Source of the DNA: Gemmatimonadaceae bacterium
Lineage (GTDB): Bacteria > Gemmatimonadota > Gemmatimonadetes > Gemmatimonadales > Gemmatimonadaceae
Reading direction: 5' to 3'
Length of the DNA stretch: 64,000 nucleotides
Assembly: GCA_019752115.1 (NCBI GenBank)
Contig: JAIEMN010000045.1
Location: 124,001 to 188,000 of the forward strand
Part shown: in pieces, positions 47,012 to 56,704 of the stretch
How positions within the stretch are numbered: position 1 is the stretch's first letter
Layout of the letters: the number at the start of each line of letters is the position of its first letter
The notes under the pieces: model-generated
Seen by the model: the letters and a program-made list of their open reading frames with translations, nothing else
The model's database searches: none
What the model was told of the DNA's origin: nothing
Program-made: the position numbers and the translations under genes

Positions 47012-47033
47012 CCCATATTGCTGGGAATATGGG
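47012..47033. promoter_or_regulatory. Operator-like inverted repeat of the RHH/PIN pair
   Basis: CCCATATT (47012-47019) and AATATGGG (47026-47033), perfect 8-bp arms with a 6-bp spacer, 12 bp upstream of the antitoxin ATG. A minus-strand TATATT lies about six bases before the ATG, so the repeat covers the spacer of a near-leaderless promoter. Confidence 0.55.
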
Positions 47034-47046
47034 AGGCGCCGACCCT

Positions 47047-48567
47047 TCAGAATGTCGGTCGCCGCTTCCCGTGGCCCGTCGCCTGCTCCACGGCATGCGC
47101 CAGCTGCAGCAGCGCCCAGTCGCCGCGGGGCTTGCCCACGATCTGCACCCCCACCGGCAGACCGTTCGCGCTGAAGCCCCCCGGCACGCTGATGGCCGGG
47201 CACTGCATGAACGTCACGTACCAGGCACTTCGCATCCAGTCGATGTACGTGGGCATCTTCACGCCGTTCACCACGGTCGGATACTCGGTGGTGATGTCGA
47301 ACGGCTCGACCTGTGTGACCGGGCAGACGAACGCGTCGTACTTCCCGAAGAACTGGGTGACGTGTCGCCACATCTGGTTCTGCCGGGCGCTGGCCTTCGC
47401 GACATCCGCGGCCGTCTGCCGCTCGGCCTCGGCGATCTCGAACTTCACCGTCTCCTTGAACATCGTGGGATTCTCGCGCGAGAGCTTGGCGTAGCTCGCG
47501 TGATACGAGAGGTGTCGCAGCGTGGGGAACGCCTCGTCCACGCCGCTGAAATCGGGCTCGGCGTCTTCCACGAGGCAGCCGAGGTCCACGAACGCCTGAC
47601 GGTTCGCATTCACCACGCGCGTGATCTCGGGCTCGAAGGGAATGCCGCCCATGCTGGTGAACCACGCGATGCGCTTCCCCTTCATGCTCGCCGCCAGCGG
47701 CTTGCGGAAGAGTGCCGGATCATCGGTCAGCGCGGTGGGATCGCCAGCGTGAAAGCCGGCGATGGCCGACAGAAAGAGCGCCACGTCTTCCACACTGCGC
47801 GCCATCGGGCCGCTCGTGGAGAGCGGGCTCCACGAGCCGTCATCATCGGGCACCCGCCCCGGCGAGGGACGGAAGCCCACGATGTTGTTCCACGCGCCCG
47901 GATTGCGCAGTGAGCCGCCGGTGTCACTGCCGTCGGCGATGGGCACGAGGTTGCAATTGAGCGCACACGCGGCGCCGCCGCTCGAGCCACCCACGGTCTT
48001 GTTCAGGTTGAATGCATTGCGCGTGGGGCCGAACACTTCGTTGAAGGTGTTGGAGCCGGCGCCGAACTCGGGGGTGTTGGTCTTGCCGAGCGTGATCGCG
48101 CCGGCGGCGCGGATGCGCTTCACGATGAGCGCATCGATGGTGGGGACATTGTTGGCGTAGAGCTTCGACCCCTTCGTGGTGCGAATGCCGGCGGTGTCCA
48201 CGAGATCCTTATGGGCAACCGGCAATCCGTGCAGGACCCCAAGCGCCTCGCCGCGCGCCTGCTTCTCATCGGCCGCCTTGGCCCAGGCGCGCGCCATGTC
48301 GGGGACCAGCGTGACGATGGCATTGACCTTGGGGTTCACGCGGTCGATGCGCGTAAGATGGGCGTCGAGCACTTCACGCGCCGAGACCTGCTTGCGGCGA
48401 ATGCGCGCCGCGAGTTCGGTGGCGGAGAGCGATGTGAGTTCGTCGGCGGGGGTGCTCGGAGTCTCGGGCATGAGCGGAGTGTCGGCAGACAGCGCGGAAG
48501 GGAGCGCGCCGGTGAGGGCAGCGGCGCCGAGGAGCTGGGTGAAGGTGCGGCGGGAGAGGTCGGTCAT
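47047..48567 (-). CDS. Tat-exported amidase (amidase signature family)
   Basis: 506 aa, ATG at 48567, Tat-like signal MTDLSRRTFTQLLGAAALTG. The amidase signature Ser-cisSer-Lys triad is visible: Lys in LPVAHKDL, GGSSGGAACA and GSDTGGSLRNPG. Members hydrolyse amides such as peptide or aryl amides; the export signal points to a periplasmic role. It starts 24 bp after the stop of a propeller kinase and could be the last gene of the 56256-47047 run. Confidence 0.89.
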   Translation of the reverse strand: MTDLSRRTFTQLLGAAALTGALPSALSADTPLMPETPSTPADELTSLSATELAARIRRKQVSAREVLDAHLTRIDRVNPKVNAIVTLVPDMARAWAKAADEKQARGEALGVLHGLPVAHKDLVDTAGIRTTKGSKLYANNVPTIDALIVKRIRAAGAITLGKTNTPEFGAGSNTFNEVFGPTRNAFNLNKTVGGSSGGAACALNCNLVPIADGSDTGGSLRNPGAWNNIVGFRPSPGRVPDDDGSWSPLSTSGPMARSVEDVALFLSAIAGFHAGDPTALTDDPALFRKPLAASMKGKRIAWFTSMGGIPFEPEITRVVNANRQAFVDLGCLVEDAEPDFSGVDEAFPTLRHLSYHASYAKLSRENPTMFKETVKFEIAEAERQTAADVAKASARQNQMWRHVTQFFGKYDAFVCPVTQVEPFDITTEYPTVVNGVKMPTYIDWMRSAWYVTFMQCPAISVPGGFSANGLPVGVQIVGKPRGDWALLQLAHAVEQATGHGKRRPTF

Positions 48568-48591
48568 GGGGTACGAAAGCGAATGGTGAAG

Positions 48592-51294
48592 CTATTGCCC
48601 TTTCGTGAGCGCGAGGCGCCGCCGCAACTCGTCGAGGAAGTCGGTCACCACGACGACGGCGATACTCGAGCCCGCCGGCGAGACCGATCCCAACAGTGTA
48701 CCGGTCTTGGCGTCGATCGTGGCCAGCGTCGATCCAACGTTCGCCAGTGCGCCCGGCGAAATAGACGCCCACTTGCCAACACCCAAGGTGTCGCGGCGCG
48801 CGATCGTCACGCGGTCACTCACCTGCAGCGTCGCGGTGAGGAGGTCGTTGCCGTAGCGATACACCGAGGTCGCACTATCGGGCAGCCACGCCATCTGCGA
48901 GACGGAGGCGCCCACCACCAGCACCCGGCGCTCAGGGTGCGCGAGATCGAAGATGAACAGCGAGGCGGCACCGCGTTCGATCTCGGTGGTGGCGAGCCAT
49001 CGACCGTCGGGCGAGACACGGAGTACACCGAAGCTGCGCAGCGTGAGCAGGCGGCGCGCATTCACCGATGGCGTGAGCGTCAGCTCGCGGATCTCGACGT
49101 CGCCAGAGGGGGAACGGACCTGGAGCAACAGGCAATCGCGAGCGCCGCAGGACTCCAAACCATACAGCCCCTCGCCCTTGGGCAACCGGTAGAGCGTATC
49201 GACCAGCCCCGTGCCGTCGACGGCCTTCTGCAGGATGACGCCGCCGCCTTCCGTGAGCGAATTGCGCGCGGCCCAGATGATCGCGCGTCCATCCGCGCGC
49301 CAGACTGGAAAGGAGCCGGACGTGAAGCCTGGCGAGCGGACCAACGGCTGAACGTCGCCCGTTGCCGACGAGCCGATCAGGATCGAGCCGACGTTTCCCC
49401 CCAGGTCCGTGGCGAGTGTGAACTGTGACCCATCCGGTGAAAAACGTGCACCGCCGACGAGGACGCCGAGCGATCGATCGACGCGGATCACCCGCGTCTG
49501 GCCATGTGAGATCAACACCGGGTTCGGCGTGCCGCCCGTGGTGACGTAGGCGAGCACGCCGTTCCGCGATACGCCATACAGCGCGCCACCGCCCGTGCGC
49601 ACCAGCACGTTCTCCAACGCCACCGTTGGCGAACCGACTTCCGCGGTTGCCGCTGGTGAGAACTCCGCGACCCGCAATGACTGATCCTGCCACGACGTCA
49701 GCAGGAAATTCGGTGGCACGAACCGTGGCTGGGCGCCCCGTGCGTTCAGCAGCGAAACGGCGCCCGTCTTCAGTGACACCTTTGCGATCCGAAACTCGTC
49801 CGGGTTCACGACGCCCGGCGCGATGATATTCACGAGCGCTTCGTCGGCACCGGGCAGCACAAAGGGAAAGGCGAAGAACTCGCCATTCTTCGGCGTCGCC
49901 AGCAGCCGTGGAGCCGTGCTGAAGCCGTCCTGCAGATAGAGCCGGCCTTCGCGCAAGAACAGCAGGCGATCGTGTTCGCCCCACGACGATCGGTAGCCGA
50001 GGTTGTCCACAATCTGTGGCGTTCCGCCGGCGACGGGTACACGAACGAGTCGGTTCTCCTCATCCTCCAGCGTGAGCCAGTTACCGTCGGGCGAGTACAT
50101 CGGATTGCCCGTTCCAACGGTGGCTGGCAGTTGTTGAAGACGGAGGCTATCGAGTCGTCGCCGGTAGAGGGAAAGCCCGTTCGGCCCAAGGGCCGGGAAC
50201 AGGAACTCCCGCCCGTCGGGCGACATGGCGACGCCAACTTGCGTATTGAGCGGTGCCAACACGATCGAATCAGGCAGGGCAAGCGTGAAGCGGGTCGCGG
50301 GCACTGACGTCGTCTGGTCTTCGCGTGAGCGCCACGCGAGCCATCCCATCACGATGCAAAGCGCACAGGCTGCGATAAACAGCCACGCCGGCACGCCCCG
50401 ACGGACGGGGTTCGTCTTGATCGTTGAAGCCACTGGGGGGCTCGGCGGAGCGAGCGCCAACCCACCGGTCAAGGCGTCGGCAAACTTCTGCGCGGTTGCC
50501 GGTCGATCAGCCGGCAGCTTCTGCAACGCCGCGAGCACGGCCGCTTCAACATGGGCCGGCACCGTGCTGCGTGTTTGCGCCGGTGGTGCCGGTGGTGCCG
50601 GTGGCACCGTGAGCACACGCGCCACGATCGCCTGACTCGACGGCCCACTGAAGGGTGGTTCACCCGTCAGCATTTCGTAGGTGACCGCGCCCAGTGCGTA
50701 GACGTCCGCTCGGGCATCGACGGCGCGCTCGCCCATGGCCTGTTCGGGCGCCATGTACTGCGGGGTGCCGAGGGAGAGCCCGGTCTGGGTCATGCGTTGC
50801 CCGCCCGCCTGCTGCACTGCGAGGGCGATACCGAAGTCGGCGACCAGCGCATGCCCACCCTGGAGGAGGATGTTCTCGGGCTTGATGTCGCGATGAATCA
50901 CCCCGCGTTCGTGCGCGTACTGCAGCGCGCCAGCGACCTCGCGCGCCAGACCGATCACGTCCGGAATGGGGAGTTGCTGCTCACGGGTGAGCCGCGCTCG
51001 CAACGTCTCGCCCTCCACGAACGGCATCACGTAGAAGAGTTGTCCGTTCGCCTCGCCGCTGTCGAAGAGCGGCAGGATGTGCGGGTGCTGCAGGTTCGCG
51101 GTGAGCTCGATCTCCTTGAGGAAGCGTTCGGGGCCGATGACCGCCGAGAGTTCGGGATGCAGCACCTTCAACGCGACCTGGCGATTGTGGCGGACGTCGC
51201 GCGCGAGATACACGGTGGCCATGCCCCCTGCGCCAAGCTCACGTTGGAGCTCGTAGCGGCCGGAGAGCCCTGAGGGCAGCGATTCCGATGTCAT
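48592..51294 (-). CDS. Membrane Ser/Thr protein kinase with PD40-like propeller
   Basis: 900 aa, ATG at 51294 (MTSESLPSGLSGRYELQREL). Kinase motifs: GAGGMATVYLARD, VALKVLHPELSAVIGPERF, HRDIKPENILL, DFGIALAVQQAGGQRM, GTPQYMAPEQ. A Pro/Ala tract (VPPAPPAPPAQTRSTVPAHV) follows the kinase lobe. Hydrophobic helix at about 300-322 (AWLFIAACALCIVMGWLAW), then propeller repeats (MSPDGREFLF, YSPDGNWLTL, FSPDGSQFTL, VSPDGRWLAT). The kinase half closely matches that of the upstream gene (53974); the sensor does not. Confidence 0.93.
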   Translation of the reverse strand: MTSESLPSGLSGRYELQRELGAGGMATVYLARDVRHNRQVALKVLHPELSAVIGPERFLKEIELTANLQHPHILPLFDSGEANGQLFYVMPFVEGETLRARLTREQQLPIPDVIGLAREVAGALQYAHERGVIHRDIKPENILLQGGHALVADFGIALAVQQAGGQRMTQTGLSLGTPQYMAPEQAMGERAVDARADVYALGAVTYEMLTGEPPFSGPSSQAIVARVLTVPPAPPAPPAQTRSTVPAHVEAAVLAALQKLPADRPATAQKFADALTGGLALAPPSPPVASTIKTNPVRRGVPAWLFIAACALCIVMGWLAWRSREDQTTSVPATRFTLALPDSIVLAPLNTQVGVAMSPDGREFLFPALGPNGLSLYRRRLDSLRLQQLPATVGTGNPMYSPDGNWLTLEDEENRLVRVPVAGGTPQIVDNLGYRSSWGEHDRLLFLREGRLYLQDGFSTAPRLLATPKNGEFFAFPFVLPGADEALVNIIAPGVVNPDEFRIAKVSLKTGAVSLLNARGAQPRFVPPNFLLTSWQDQSLRVAEFSPAATAEVGSPTVALENVLVRTGGGALYGVSRNGVLAYVTTGGTPNPVLISHGQTRVIRVDRSLGVLVGGARFSPDGSQFTLATDLGGNVGSILIGSSATGDVQPLVRSPGFTSGSFPVWRADGRAIIWAARNSLTEGGGVILQKAVDGTGLVDTLYRLPKGEGLYGLESCGARDCLLLQVRSPSGDVEIRELTLTPSVNARRLLTLRSFGVLRVSPDGRWLATTEIERGAASLFIFDLAHPERRVLVVGASVSQMAWLPDSATSVYRYGNDLLTATLQVSDRVTIARRDTLGVGKWASISPGALANVGSTLATIDAKTGTLLGSVSPAGSSIAVVVVTDFLDELRRRLALTKGQ

Positions 51295-51304
51295 CGAGGC
51301 AAAT

Positions 51305-53974
51305 TCACTCGGGTCTGGTGGTGGCCAGAGACGCCTCCACCTGCTGGCGCCAGTTGGTGATGACGATCAGGCGCGGCCGGGCGTTGAGCCGCCGCAAGCC
51401 CGCGAAGTGCTGGCCATCAGGGGCCGCATCGAAATGCTGACGGTTGCTGGCCCCCAGCGCGAAATACGGACCATTCACCTCGTCGTGGCGGCCGGTGACG
51501 CGAAGGGTTGCCCCTTCCTCGATCGAGAGCGACCGCATCTGCTCACGCGACGAGAGGTAGAACAGGGTTCGGCCATCCGCGGACCACACGGGCTCACCGC
51601 CCTCTTCGATCGTGAGCGGAAGGGGCGCGCCACCGCCCGGGAATGGTCGGGCAACAACCTGGCGTCGCGATCCGCTGGTGCTGGTGTAGCTGATCCAGCG
51701 TCCGTTGGGTGACAGCGCGAGATGCTCGACCTGTGTCGTCTCCGTGAAGACGTCGCGCATGGTGCGCGCACCGATGTCGAAGGCGCGAACGGTGCTCCCG
51801 TCGAGCACCGCGAGGCGCGTGCTGTCCAGGCTGGCGGCCAGCTGCGTGGCGTTGCCCACGACGCCGACCTGCTCTGCGGTGCCCGTTCCGTCGGCGGGCT
51901 GTCGCCAGATCATGCCGGACCCGCTGCGCCACGAGATGAAGTAGACGGACCGGGCGTCGGCGGACCACACCGGTGTGCGGCTCTTCCCGTCGCTCGTCAG
52001 CCGCTGGACGGAGCCGGTGGACGGATCGACCACCCCCACGTCGAACGCCCCCTGGGCGCTGACAATCTCCACCGCGATTCGTCTGCCATCGGGTGACCAC
52101 TTGGGGGAGGCGACGCTCGAGACATTGGTCATGGAGACTGATTTGACGCTGCCGCCCCGACGGTCGAACAGGACCAGATTGCTCCACATGCCATCGTCCA
52201 TGAGGTACGCCAGTGTGCCCGACGCGGACAGTACCGCTCGCGCGTGCCCCACATTCGGCGCCACGAACACGCCGCGGAGGTGCTCACGAGGCGCCCCCTG
52301 CGGCGTAAGGGTCTTCGCGTCGAAGCGCACCGACATCACCGTGCCGCCGAGCGTCACCCAGTAGAGGCGATGGTCGCTGATGCCGAGGGTCATGACCCCT
52401 GCCAGATCGAGCGGGCGCGAGGTGTGGGCCTGGAGATCCGCGATCGCCAGCCTTGCCCCGGCGAGGCCGTCGTTGCCCCAGCTGGTGTAGATCGCATGGC
52501 GCCGATCGTCGAGTACCAGCGGCCAGCGCATGCTCACTTCACCGCGTTGCCGGTCCACGGCCACCGCCACGCGCCCCGAATCGGAGCCGGTCACACTGGC
52601 GACACGCAGGCTGGGGAGCCCGAGGAGCAGCGAGTCGTTGCCCAGCCAGGTCAACTGTTCACCGCGCGCGACAATGTTCGTGGGTTGTCCGCCACGCAGC
52701 GAGAGGCGATGGATTTGCCCTGACCCACCCACGCCGTTGCCTTCGGCGTACAACAACCACTCGTCGTCCGGCGACACGTTGAACCAGCCGGCATTCGCCG
52801 TTCCCGGAATCGGCGTGATCTCGAGCTTGTCGAGATCGCGGCGCATCGCCTGCGCTTCGCCATTGACCGTACCGCGGAAGATCAACGTGCGGCCGTCGCT
52901 GGTGATCGCGAGCGGCGCATAGATGTTGTCAAAGGTGGTGCCGGCCGGAAACTCGACGGTGAATTGTGCCGAGACCGGCAGTTCGTCCGCCGGCGAACCG
53001 GCGTGCGGTCGCAGCCATCCCCACGCGCCCACGCTGATCGCCAGCATGAGCGTCGCGACGAGCGCCAGGGTCGGCGTTCGCCCGCCCGCCGTAGGCGGCG
53101 CGTCAGGCGGCGACGGTGGCGTACTGGCCGCTGGCATGGCCGTGGTCGGCGTGATCAGCGCCTCCGCAAACTTCTGCGCGCTCGCGAACCGATCCGCCGG
53201 CACCTTCTGCAACGCCGCGAGCACCGCGGCCTCGACATGCGCGGGGACGGTACTGCGCGTCTGCGTCGGCGGCGCCGGTGGTACGGTGAGCACGCGCGCC
53301 ACGATCGCCTGACTGCTCGGCCCGGTGAATGGCGGCTCGCCGGTGAGCATTTCGTACGTCACGGCGCCGAGCGCGTACACATCGGCCCGCGCGTCGACGG
53401 TCCGCTCGCCCATCGCCTGTTCGGGCGCCATGTACTGCGGCGTACCGAGCGAGAGCCCTGTTTGCGTCATGCGCTGCCCGCCTGCCTGCTGTACCGCGAG
53501 CGCGATGCCGAAGTCGGCGACGAGCGCGTGCCCGCCTTGGAGCAGGATGTTCTCAGGCTTGATGTCGCGATGGACGACGCCGCGCTCGTGCGCGTAGTGC
53601 AGCGCGCCGGCGACTTCCCGCGCGAGGGCAATGGCGTCCGGGATACTCAGCTGCTGTTCGCGATCGAGGCGCGCCCGCAGCGACTCGCCCTCCACGAACG
53701 GCATCACATAGAACAGCTGCCCGCCCGCCTCCCCGCTGTCGAAGAGCGGCAGGATGTGCGGATGCTGCAGATTCGCGGTGAGCTCGATCTCCTTGAGGAA
53801 TCGCTCGGGACCGAGCACCGCCGAGAGCTCAGGGTGCAGGACCTTGAGCGCGACCTGGCGATTGTGGCGCACATCGCGGGCGAGATACACCGTGGCCATG
53901 CCCCCGGCGCCGAGTTCGCGCTGGAGGTCGTAGCGGCCGGTCAGCGCCGTGCGTAACGCCTCGAGAGTGCTCAT
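51305..53974 (-). CDS. Membrane Ser/Thr protein kinase with PD40-like propeller
   Basis: 889 aa, ATG at 53974 overlapping the TGA of the TPR kinase upstream as ATGA (53971-53974). Kinase motifs are as in its neighbour at 51294 (VALKVLHPELSAVLGPERF, HRDIKPENILL, DFGIALAVQQAGGQRM). Hydrophobic helix at about 300-320 (LALVATLMLAISVGAWGW), then repeats such as VSPDDEWLLY, WSPDGRRIAV and LSPNGRWISY and the tail IVITNWRQQVEASLATTRPE. The gap to the next kinase is 10 bp. Confidence 0.93.
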   Translation of the reverse strand: MSTLEALRTALTGRYDLQRELGAGGMATVYLARDVRHNRQVALKVLHPELSAVLGPERFLKEIELTANLQHPHILPLFDSGEAGGQLFYVMPFVEGESLRARLDREQQLSIPDAIALAREVAGALHYAHERGVVHRDIKPENILLQGGHALVADFGIALAVQQAGGQRMTQTGLSLGTPQYMAPEQAMGERTVDARADVYALGAVTYEMLTGEPPFTGPSSQAIVARVLTVPPAPPTQTRSTVPAHVEAAVLAALQKVPADRFASAQKFAEALITPTTAMPAASTPPSPPDAPPTAGGRTPTLALVATLMLAISVGAWGWLRPHAGSPADELPVSAQFTVEFPAGTTFDNIYAPLAITSDGRTLIFRGTVNGEAQAMRRDLDKLEITPIPGTANAGWFNVSPDDEWLLYAEGNGVGGSGQIHRLSLRGGQPTNIVARGEQLTWLGNDSLLLGLPSLRVASVTGSDSGRVAVAVDRQRGEVSMRWPLVLDDRRHAIYTSWGNDGLAGARLAIADLQAHTSRPLDLAGVMTLGISDHRLYWVTLGGTVMSVRFDAKTLTPQGAPREHLRGVFVAPNVGHARAVLSASGTLAYLMDDGMWSNLVLFDRRGGSVKSVSMTNVSSVASPKWSPDGRRIAVEIVSAQGAFDVGVVDPSTGSVQRLTSDGKSRTPVWSADARSVYFISWRSGSGMIWRQPADGTGTAEQVGVVGNATQLAASLDSTRLAVLDGSTVRAFDIGARTMRDVFTETTQVEHLALSPNGRWISYTSTSGSRRQVVARPFPGGGAPLPLTIEEGGEPVWSADGRTLFYLSSREQMRSLSIEEGATLRVTGRHDEVNGPYFALGASNRQHFDAAPDGQHFAGLRRLNARPRLIVITNWRQQVEASLATTRPE

Positions 53975-56256
53975 GCCGTGCCCGCCGGAATCTCACCGCT
54001 CTCCCACGCATCGAGCAGCCGGCCGATCTCCGGATCGGTGCGGAACGCCTCGAGAAAAGGCCCGCCCCACACCCAGAGTGTGAACGGCGGAGTGACTTCC
54101 TCGGCGGCGAGCGCGAGCTCACGCCGCACCGCGTCCGTATCACCCAAGCCGACATAGATGTGCAGCCGCGCATGCGCCCCAGCGTACTCGCCGTCGCGGG
54201 TCCGGTCGTCGATCTCCGCGAGCAGCTCGTACGCCTCGTCTCGACGGCCGGCCCGCGCGAGCACCAGTCCGCAGACCCCCATGAACGCGGGAGCGCGCGA
54301 GACCGCGAGTACGCGCCGCACGAGCGGCAGTGCTTCCGCGTACCGGTTCAGGGCGGCGAGCGCCACCATATGCGTCCACGTCGCGAGCATGTGATCCGCC
54401 TGCAACTCCACCGCGCGCCGCGCCGCCGCTTCCGCTGCCGGCAGGTCGCCCAGGATGTACCAGGCACAACTCGACAGCCCAAAAATGAACGGCGAATGCG
54501 GATCCGCCTCCTGCGCCCGCGCGACGTGCCGCCGGACCGCCGCCGCGTCGCGCGTCATGGTGTAGAAGAGCGCGCTGTAGATCTGGATGAGCGAATTGCG
54601 CGGCGCGCGCTCTTCGGCGCGGACGAACCACGGCCCCGCGTCAACCCAGCGTCGCTCGAAATAGAACTGAAAGAACCCGCGCGCGAACTGCACCTCGGGG
54701 AGATCCGGCGCGAGCTGCATCGCGCGCTCCACCGCGGCGCGTGCCGCATCGACATTCTCTTCGCGTCGTGTCCACCCGTAGACGCGCAGAATGCCGTAGC
54801 AGTCTGCCAGCCCGCAGTACGCGAGCGCATAGGCGGGATCGAGTGCCGCCGCCTGCGTAAAGGCCTGAATGGCGGCGCGTAACGCTGCCGGCGAGCGTTG
54901 CTGAGACAGGTGCCGCCCCCGCAGATACAGCTCATACGCTTCTGCGTTGACCGTGCCCTGCGCGGCCGACCGTGGCACGGGAGCTGACGACTCATCGGCC
55001 ATCAGTGTGGGCACCAGCGCGCTCACGATGGCGCTCACGATCTCATCCTGAATCTCGAAGACGTCGGTGAGCTCCCGATCGAAGCGCTCCGACCAGAGCT
55101 GGTATCCGGTCGCGGCCGCGGCCAGCTGCGCCGTGACCCGCAGCTTGCTCCCCGACCGCCGCACGCTGCCTTCCAACACATGGGCGACGTTGAGCTGCGC
55201 CCCGATATCCCGCACATCGAGATCACTCGCGCGATAGCGGAATGCCGACGTGCGCGAGGCCACCTGCAGACCGCGCACGCCCGAGAGTGCGGTCGTGAGA
55301 TCTTCCGACAGGCCGTCGCTGAAGAACTGATCCTCGCTGTTGCCACTGCGATTGATGAACGGCAGCACCGCCAGCGATCGCTCCGGCGCGGCGGCACGCG
55401 CCACAGCGCTCGGCTCAGGCGTGAGCGACGCCTGCAGCGCCGCCACCAGCGCGGCTCCCGTGTCGAAGCGATCGGCCGGTACGCGCGCGAGTGTGCGACT
55501 GACCACCCGCCCCACGGTGCGCGGCACCGCGTCGCGAAGCGCGGAGACATCGGCCGGTGTCTGTACGAAGCGCTTGGCGATGATCGCCTGCGTCGTGGCC
55601 CCCGTGAACGGCGGCTCCCCGACCAGCAGTTCATACAAGACGCACCCCAGCGTATAGAGATCGCTGCGTCCATCCACGGCATCTCCGGCGGCCTGCTCGG
55701 GGCTCATGTACGCGGGCGTGCCCACCGTGACGCCGGTCTGCGTCACGAGTTCCCCTTGCACACCGCTCAGCGCCTTGCCGATCCCGAAATCCGCGAGCAG
55801 CGCGTGTCCGTCCTGCAGCAGGATGTTCTCCGGCTTGATGTCGCGATGCACCACGCCCTGCCGATGTGCGTAGTCGAGTGCGCCCGCTACCTCGCAGGCG
55901 AGTCGAATGGCATCGGCCACGTTGAGCTGCCGCTCCCGATCCAACCGATCGCGCACGCTCTCGCCGGACACCACCGGCATGACGTAGAAGAGCAGCCCCT
56001 CGGCCGCGCCACTGTCGAAGAGCGGTAGGATATGCGGGTGACTCAGTCGCGCCGCGATCTGGATTTCCCGCTCGAAGCGCTCCTGTCCGACGGCTTGCCC
56101 GACCTCCCCGCGCAGCACCTTGATGGCGACGTCGCGGTTGTGGCGCACATCCCGGGCAAGGTAGACGGTCGCCATGCCGCCGGCGCCCAGCTCGCGCTGG
56201 AGGTCGTAGCGGCCTTCCAGGGCCTTGGCGAACGATTCGGAGACTCCGCTACTCAT
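53971..56256 (-). CDS. Ser/Thr protein kinase with TolB-like and TPR domains, no TM helix
   Basis: 761 aa, ATG at 56256 (MSSGVSESFAKALEGRYDLQ). Kinase motifs: VAIKVLRGEVGQAVGQERF, HRDIKPENILL, LADFGIGKAL, GTPAYMSPEQ, and KRFVQTPADV. COG5616 module from about residue 294 (LAVLPFINRSGNSEDQFFSD, VAHVLEGSVRRSGSKLRVTA) without a hydrophobic helix before it, then TPR-like helices (YALAYCGLADCYGILRVYG, LAPDLPEVQFARGFFQFYF). First gene of the 56256-47047 run; divergent from the RHH/NTase pair. Confidence 0.92.
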   Translation of the reverse strand: MSSGVSESFAKALEGRYDLQRELGAGGMATVYLARDVRHNRDVAIKVLRGEVGQAVGQERFEREIQIAARLSHPHILPLFDSGAAEGLLFYVMPVVSGESVRDRLDRERQLNVADAIRLACEVAGALDYAHRQGVVHRDIKPENILLQDGHALLADFGIGKALSGVQGELVTQTGVTVGTPAYMSPEQAAGDAVDGRSDLYTLGCVLYELLVGEPPFTGATTQAIIAKRFVQTPADVSALRDAVPRTVGRVVSRTLARVPADRFDTGAALVAALQASLTPEPSAVARAAAPERSLAVLPFINRSGNSEDQFFSDGLSEDLTTALSGVRGLQVASRTSAFRYRASDLDVRDIGAQLNVAHVLEGSVRRSGSKLRVTAQLAAAATGYQLWSERFDRELTDVFEIQDEIVSAIVSALVPTLMADESSAPVPRSAAQGTVNAEAYELYLRGRHLSQQRSPAALRAAIQAFTQAAALDPAYALAYCGLADCYGILRVYGWTRREENVDAARAAVERAMQLAPDLPEVQFARGFFQFYFERRWVDAGPWFVRAEERAPRNSLIQIYSALFYTMTRDAAAVRRHVARAQEADPHSPFIFGLSSCAWYILGDLPAAEAAARRAVELQADHMLATWTHMVALAALNRYAEALPLVRRVLAVSRAPAFMGVCGLVLARAGRRDEAYELLAEIDDRTRDGEYAGAHARLHIYVGLGDTDAVRRELALAAEEVTPPFTLWVWGGPFLEAFRTDPEIGRLLDAWESGEIPAGTA

Positions 56257-56334
56257 GACCTGCCGGTGGAGGGGTGCCCCAAGGTTACCGGTGGCTCGCG
56301 GCGGTCGCCAATCCGGCGCCGGGGACGTCGCCGA

Positions 56335-56370
56335 TTGCCCGATGTGGTATGATGTGGTATGATTCAGTAT
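56335..56370 (+). promoter_or_regulatory. Promoter with tandem 10-bp repeats of the RHH/NTase pair
   Basis: GATGTGGTAT occurs twice in tandem (56341-56350, 56351-56360), followed by a degenerate third copy GATTCAGTAT (56361-56370) that includes the first two bases of the ATG at 56369. TTGCCC (56335-56340) and TATGAT (56358-56363) are spaced by 17 bp, and the -10 ends five bases before the ATG, so the mRNA is probably leaderless. The repeats would serve as binding sites for the RHH antitoxin. Confidence 0.6.
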
Positions 56371-56704
56371 GACCAAAGCCGCCAAGATCGCCATCACGAT
56401 CCCGCCGGACGACCTGGCCGCGGCCGACGCCCTCGCCGCGCGGCTCGGCCGGTCCCGCAGCTGGGTCCTGAGCGAGGCGCTTCGGCGGTTCGTGGCCTTT
56501 GAGCAGCTCAGTCAGGCGCTCGATGCGTCGCGCCAGGCGCAGCTGGCGCGGGATCTCCGCTTGTCGGCATCCGACCGCGTCCGTGAAGGGGAGGCGGACG
56601 TCGTTACGCTCGGCCCGAGCGGGACCGCGCCAACCAGCGCCCCGCGCACCTTCGCGACGTATGCCGAGTTCGCCGCCTGGCGGCGGCAGCGCGCGCGTGA
56701 GTGA
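56369..56704 (+). CDS. Ribbon-helix-helix DNA-binding protein, probable antitoxin
   Basis: 111 aa, ATG at 56369. KIAITIPPDDLAAADALAAR and LGRSRSWVLSEALRRFVAFE form a CopG-like RHH domain. The C-terminal part is charged and ends FATYAEFAAWRRQRARE. It overlaps the NTase gene by 8 bp. Antitoxin function is inferred from pairing and the upstream repeats. Confidence 0.78.
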   Translation: MTKAAKIAITIPPDDLAAADALAARLGRSRSWVLSEALRRFVAFEQLSQALDASRQAQLARDLRLSASDRVREGEADVVTLGPSGTAPTSAPRTFATYAEFAAWRRQRARE